This document shows, one piece after another, positions 6,201-7,257 of a stretch of 7,257 nt of DNA. Within the stretch, counting starts at the first letter, position 1. Every line of letters begins with the position of its first letter. Made by a program: the position numbers and the translations under genes. The stretch comes from Candidatus Omnitrophota bacterium (lineage in GTDB: Bacteria; Omnitrophota; Gorgyraeia; Zapsychrales; Zapsychraceae). The notes under the pieces are model-generated. The model had not been told where the DNA came from. It saw only the letters and a list, made by a program, of their open reading frames with translations, and made no database searches. The stretch spans positions 1-7,257 of the forward strand of contig JAKQLT010000218.1 in NCBI GenBank assembly GCA_029567025.1, read 5' to 3'.

Positions 6201-7257
6201 CAACAGCTCTTTCATAACGACCAACGGATATATATTTTTTCCCAATCTCTATACGGCTTTCTAAAGGATTATCATGTTTTTGTTGCATTAATTTCTGAAT
6301 TTTTCTAACTTCTTTAATATACCTAAGAGCGATTTCTCTTTCTTCTTCGCTTAAAACAGAAGATTTTCTGATTTCTCCTTCTAAATAACTTGTATTATTG
6401 CGCGGATCTTGGCATTTCCTAATAACTTCATCTATCCAAGAAACAACTTTTCCTATTTCTTTCGCCCAATTCTTTTCTGCATAAATTTTTAATATTTCTC
6501 TTACTTGTGATAAATTCTTTTCATAATTTTCCAATGTGCTTAATAGAAAATTCACTTCATTTTTATTTTCATCTTCCGCAAGAAGCGCATTCCATGATTG
6601 AAGGATGACGCTTTCAGGTCGTAAACTTTCTAATTCTTCAGCTATCACCAAAGCTTCATCGATCTCACTAAATGCTTGCAAATCACTTATCGCAAGATAT
6701 TTTAAAGCCTGTTCTTTAATTTCTTGAGGATGTTTATCCGCATTTAACATCTGTAACTTCCCTTGGGCTTTATAATAGGCAATGATCGGATATGTATTTT
6801 CAGAATAAACTTTCATACGATTTATAATTGTCGTCTGATTATCATCAGCCCTTTGATATAAAACGCCATTGCATTTATCACAAACACCTTCTTGCCGCGA
6901 TGGCATATTTTTCAAATGATACGAAGCGCCACAATCTTTACAAACTCGTCGTCCAGATAACCGCTCTACTACAACCGCATCAGGCGCATCCAATGATAAA
7001 ACACATTGAGCAGGTATTCTTAATTCCTCTAAAATCCCATCTAAATCTTGGGCTTGTTTCAATGTGCGTGGGAATCCATCCATCAAGAATCCTTTTTTGG
7101 CTTGAGGATCTTTTTCTAATTTATTTCTAATTAATCGTATAACAAGCTCATCGGGGACAAGACCGCCTTTTTCTATATATCCTTTGGCCTCTTGCCCTAA
7201 AAGCGTATTATTTTTCATTTCTTCTCTTAAAATATCGCCTGTTGAAATATGCAAAAG
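1..7257 (-). CDS. Internal part of a giant multi-domain membrane protein gene, open at both ends
   Basis: A single minus-strand frame of 2419 codons fills the window; every in-phase triplet was translated and no stop codon of any type occurs, which is not expected by chance in sequence this AT-rich. The frame opens in the middle of an adenylate kinase and closes in the middle of an arginase-like motif, so both ends lie outside. Recognisable domains follow in order without a break: adenylate kinase, TPR-like repeats, a second P-loop kinase, a polytopic membrane block, GNAT, HD, three more membrane segments, a second GNAT-like fold and an arginase-type motif. No other frame carries convincing protein. 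Internal ATG codons exist, but I saw none with the spacing and context of a separate gene start. Function as a whole is unknown. A sequencing or assembly fusion is unlikely, since the linkers are also open and protein-like. Confidence 0.93.
238..384 (-). other. Membrane hairpin D (two helices)
   Basis: Residues 2292-2340. Two hydrophobic runs, about 2296-2313 (CLSLLCFTTLCISTIYA) and 2321-2339 (FLKVLVALVIILSFSLIFI), are joined by the uncharged turn PAIMQS. The upstream flank carries DSEKGF and the downstream flank RQPKD, again placing charge on the same side. The layout repeats hairpin C and anchors the degenerate GNAT-like domain on one side and the arginase-like domain on the other. Confidence 0.8.
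472..909 (-). other. Second GNAT-like domain, degenerate cofactor loop
   Basis: Residues 2117-2262. The order follows GNAT: an N-terminal helix pair (EGVFALIKSTSRYTLEEEKE), the strand pair PRVVLAREKESQKIIGFVVL (2152-2171), a strand with helix EIRWIHFESPEIKENIYPSL then LAFVLRQ where the acetyl-CoA loop would be, the strand YQFCVIHSP, helix EQTLKSLKKAIIRLGGEHD resembling the late Y-x-K-x-GF segment, and a closing strand RIVIDLE. The loop lacks the R/Q-x-x-G-x-G/A motif that the first GNAT domain has. Thus it is either an inactive, binding-only fold or a wrongly recognised alpha/beta domain. About 965 residues separate the two, with no close sequence identity, so they are not recent duplicates. 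Confidence 0.55.
1018..1800 (-). other. Unrecognised segment with a very basic central tract
   Basis: Residues 1820-2080. It opens with a helical part (ETLPQILKIMQEMNLIDDLE), then aromatic HYGRDYGREQYVERYDVMRK, a helix with W1892 and W1917 (YWTLQETESFILAFA... KKWIENLEKS), and a tract (1923-1952) with at least twelve Lys/Arg, including KSFRKNRGQRASRSS and KKTRTRVRT. After this come KWALGKIYLNQHPKFAFD, DLSIWPVDENGNLLVNLIEW and a Thr/Glu/Asp-rich linker (PAVVTPTDEEQSD) leading to the second GNAT-like fold. I recognise no family. The basic tract could bind nucleic acid or lipid head groups; the Trp-flanked helix has only faint Myb/SANT character. Composition is ordinary for a soluble domain, with no membrane span. 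Confidence 0.5.
1801..1917 (-). other. Membrane hairpin C (two helices)
   Basis: Residues 1781-1819. Two hydrophobic helices, FLPFFIAMIFCSLVL (about 1782-1797) and ASILIIFSLMGTMIVYV (about 1802-1818), are separated by the short uncharged turn SNPFP. Lysines precede it (FFKSSK) and RQDPK follows it, while the turn has no charge. This is the expected layout for a hairpin with both ends in the cytoplasm and the tight turn outside. Confidence 0.82.
1918..2460 (-). other. Unrecognised soluble segment between membrane blocks B and C
   Basis: Residues 1600-1780. Mixed pattern of predicted strands and helices: SSPSYGIFRMLKKYHVDVIE (1621-1640), VSVEEFNCFID, IRFYYLTKEIKG, PSRFIYIRMTKDRIKEIYFS (1679-1698), ILGFIIRYPIEYSTPELINN. 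The rhythm of short beta strands with charged loops suggests a small alpha/beta or mostly beta domain of about 110 residues, followed by a basic amphipathic stretch (YKGLGLVNKILGYPL, then FQIKEIFTSFFKSSK) approaching hairpin C. I do not recognise a family, and no catalytic motif stands out. Positive charge just before the hairpin suggests a cytoplasmic location. Confidence 0.5.
2461..2697 (-). other. Membrane block B: 2-4 hydrophobic helices
   Basis: Residues 1521-1599. Hydrophobic segments at about 1524-1543 (FYCVLWPAALLFAPLFAP), 1554-1578 and 1580-1596 (EFLSCFILGSLFISSS). The first again starts with a WP pair (W1530-P1531), like the helices of block A. The block is preceded by a strongly basic tract and followed by QKKINSKK, so both flanks are positive, which by the positive-inside rule favours both ends in the cytoplasm. 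The exact number of spans is unclear because the second and third segments nearly touch. Confidence 0.75.
2698..3303 (-). other. Alpha-helical region after the HD domain, ending in a charged tail
   Basis: Residues 1319-1520. Many aromatic and charged residues in long helical-looking runs, for example LEQIFSDMILLYETAYEIST and RFYFSYMREYAQRGSSVASE, with no membrane span and no catalytic motif I recognise. The first part (to about 1440) could be the helical C-terminal extension of the HD domain. The last part (about 1478-1520) is highly charged: KKEHVYENQGHEDGR then TKRHYQERKEQKRHREETDD, likely coiled or disordered. It ends directly before membrane block B. The positive charge next to the membrane argues that this side is cytoplasmic. 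Confidence 0.6.
3304..3720 (-). other. HD-type metal phosphohydrolase domain with an altered first metal ligand
   Basis: Residues 1180-1318. HD domains hydrolyse phosphate esters, often of nucleotides, using metals held by H...HD...D. The core motif IAAWLHDIS (1213-1221) is clear, with H1218 and D1219. LLIHHLESAD (1242-1251) supplies H1245 and H1246, CGIIRSHMG supplies H1277, and SLRLDHLEHL supplies D1305 where the family usually has ADxL. The first histidine, normally about 3-4 residues before a valine in the opening helix, falls on A1187 in SGAEKIVE, so the classical first ligand seems to be missing. The extra histidines match the HH-type subgroup. Loss of one ligand may mean altered metal binding or a non-catalytic nucleotide-binding role. 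The HD assignment itself is good; activity is uncertain. Confidence 0.75.
3802..4200 (-). other. GNAT-family N-acetyltransferase-like domain
   Basis: Residues 1020-1152. GNAT enzymes move an acyl group from acyl-CoA to an amine. Strand FYVLTKEKEQIGYSILDLD (1040-1058) fits the central GNAT strands. It is followed by the acetyl-CoA pyrophosphate loop in SLWVKGEYRQHGLATKLL (1064-1081), where R1072-x-x-G1075-x-A1077 fits the Q/R-x-x-G-x-G/A rule. The helix LLMMALQEGA and strand PVVKWKT follow, then N1104 and a helix (SFKASMKAIQESSYEIV) matching the late N...Y/F segment of the fold. The substrate is unknown. It lies right after repeat copy 2 of membrane block A, so it is probably at the cytoplasmic membrane face, and it runs straight into the HD domain. 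The cofactor loop is intact, so activity is plausible. Confidence 0.8.
4291..4413 (-). repeat. Diverged internal repeat, copy 2 (WP helix plus FIREW helix)
   Basis: Residues 949-989. The helix starts IVWPIFIVIT and is followed by MDIVRMFIREWIDMFN. It is the second copy of the motif at residues 630-668, about 320 residues downstream. It leads through a short hydrophobic stretch into the GNAT domain, so the two copies bracket the polytopic block and each one adjoins a soluble enzyme domain. The conserved charged helix after the membrane span could lie along the membrane surface (inference). Confidence 0.8.
4483..5100 (-). other. Possible Mpv17/PMP22-like membrane region
   Basis: Residues 720-925, inside membrane block A. 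Mpv17/PMP22 proteins have four helices, a D(Q)...P motif, then about 45 residues later a WP...(N)...P signature. Here AKIIFD (837-842) with P851, a basic-aromatic loop, then SVFWPFEIGALLASP (890-904) follows that order, with about 51 residues from D842 to W893 against 46 in human Mpv17. A second WP segment, GGFWPTILVNMMFVLP with VSVWIN (754-778), resembles the same C-terminal signature in shortened form. The usual Gln after Asp and the C-terminal WN-YLS are not conserved. The match rests on motif spacing recalled from the family, not an alignment; it may be an unrelated aromatic-rich membrane domain. Confidence 0.38.
5254..5370 (-). repeat. Diverged internal repeat, copy 1 (WP helix plus FIREL helix)
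   Basis: Residues 630-668. A membrane helix starting ITWPVLVVIT is followed by a charged amphipathic stretch, DVARTFIRELINGFN. It matches copy 2 (residues 949-989) at 17 of 39 aligned positions, counted by eye, with a two-residue gap near the end of the helix; W-P, V-I-T, D, R and FIRE-x-I-x-x-FN are shared. Similarity is also visible in the DNA, for example ttcacg(g/a)ataaa on the plus strand. This copy follows the second kinase directly. Confidence 0.8.
5467..5952 (-). other. Second P-loop kinase-like domain
   Basis: Residues 436-597. A hydrophobic strand (GLVLIL) leads into a Walker A loop GPTCAGKTT (443-451). A Walker B-like strand NDIILDMSP places an acidic residue at D506, and a second strand LRLVIYIDID (531-540 region) is followed by an arginine-rich lid-like segment QKRWQSRGRAD with R545, R549 and R551. 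This order matches small-molecule kinases of the nucleoside monophosphate, shikimate or zeta-toxin type: phosphoryl transfer from ATP to a small acceptor. The acceptor cannot be told from the sequence. It differs strongly from the adenylate kinase upstream: no DGFPRT and no zinc lid, so it is not a recent tandem copy. It ends in a short hydrophilic linker (KGSKENDNSSD) directly before the first membrane helix, so it is probably held at the cytoplasmic face. Confidence 0.82.
6031..6267 (-). other. Two TPR-like repeats
   Basis: Residues 331-409. The first repeat (about 333-366) shows the TPR pattern well: IGKKYISVGRYERAVDEF, with G346, Y348, A351, F355 and A358 in the expected spacing. The second (about 376-409) reads AYFKLGFIYYYKLNDKTQG followed by AYFKDAV, with G382, Y385, A397, F399 and A402; its loop is atypical. 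TPRs are protein-protein interaction helices. Here they sit between adenylate kinase and a second P-loop kinase, so they may position the two or dock a partner; this is inference. Confidence 0.72.
6268..6693 (-). other. Alpha-helical, charged linker after the adenylate kinase
   Basis: Residues 189-330. This stretch is rich in Glu, Lys, Leu and Ile with a helical pattern and few prolines or glycines. Segments such as EIDEALVIAEELESLRPES and LSEEEREIALRYIKEVRKIQ suggest amphipathic helices, possibly degenerate TPR or other helical-hairpin repeats leading into the clearer TPRs that follow. A single CQDP and scattered Trp residues are present, but no catalytic motif is recognisable. It most likely acts as a scaffold or spacer between the two kinase domains. 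There is no signal peptide or membrane segment. Confidence 0.55.
6694..7257 (-). other. Adenylate kinase domain with Cys4 zinc lid (N-terminal P-loop outside window)
   Basis: Residues 1-188. Adenylate kinase interconverts ATP + AMP and 2 ADP in the cytosol. The window opens on the AMP-binding segment HISTGDILRE (3-12), followed by GGLVPDELV, the family hallmark DGFPRT (60-65), SGRRVC at the start of the lid (101-106), and a lid with four cysteines C106, C109, C126 and C129 (CX2C-X16-CX2C), the zinc-binding lid type. Then come QRADDN (135-140), an arginine at 147 and the C-terminal AYYKAQGKL (160-168). By comparison with E. coli Adk, about 27 residues including the GxxGxGKGT loop should lie just beyond base 7257. 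All catalytic-side motifs visible look intact, so this is probably an active enzyme rather than a relic. The unusual point is that the frame does not stop after the domain but continues for over 2200 codons. Confidence 0.93.

Noticed and set aside
6828..7130. Plus-strand open frame of 100 codons
   Set aside because: Antisense to the adenylate kinase lid and core, whose motifs are unambiguous.

Overview
The window is entirely coding. On the minus strand, one reading frame (codons ending at positions divisible by 3) runs from base 7257 to base 1: 2419 codons with no TAA, TAG or TGA. I read it triplet by triplet on every line. Neither the true start nor the stop is inside the window, so this is an internal slice of a very large gene. 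There is no intergenic space, promoter, terminator, RNA gene, CRISPR array or insertion sequence. Residue numbers below count from the codon at 7257-7255, so residue r covers bases 7258-3r to 7260-3r.

Order of modules, N to C (from the right end of the window to the left): adenylate kinase lacking only its P-loop end (1-188); helical linker and two TPR-like repeats (189-409); a second P-loop kinase-like domain (436-597); a large multi-helix membrane block (626-1010) bracketed by two copies of a duplicated WP-helix motif, with an Mpv17/PMP22-like stretch between them; a GNAT acetyltransferase-like domain (1020-1152); an HD-type domain lacking its usual first histidine (1180-1318); an alpha-helical region (1319-1520); membrane block B (1521-1599); an unrecognised segment (1600-1780); membrane hairpin C (1781-1819); an unrecognised segment with a very basic tract (1820-2080); a degenerate GNAT-like domain (2117-2262); membrane hairpin D (2292-2340); and the start of a domain with an arginase-type DAHVD motif (2341-2419), cut by the window edge.

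The recognisable soluble domains need cytosolic ligands (ATP/AMP, acetyl-CoA, metals). The two simplest membrane segments look like hairpins with both ends inside. The picture is a membrane-threaded string of cytoplasmic enzyme-like modules. How they cooperate cannot be read from the sequence; nucleotide chemistry recurs (two kinases, one HD domain) along with acyl transfer (two GNAT folds).

Organism: bacterial, AT-rich, with an extremely long multi-domain gene mixing enzyme domains and membrane segments. Giant genes of this kind are best known from Candidatus Omnitrophota (formerly OP3), and I consider that lineage the most likely source, but this is inference: no marker gene is present.
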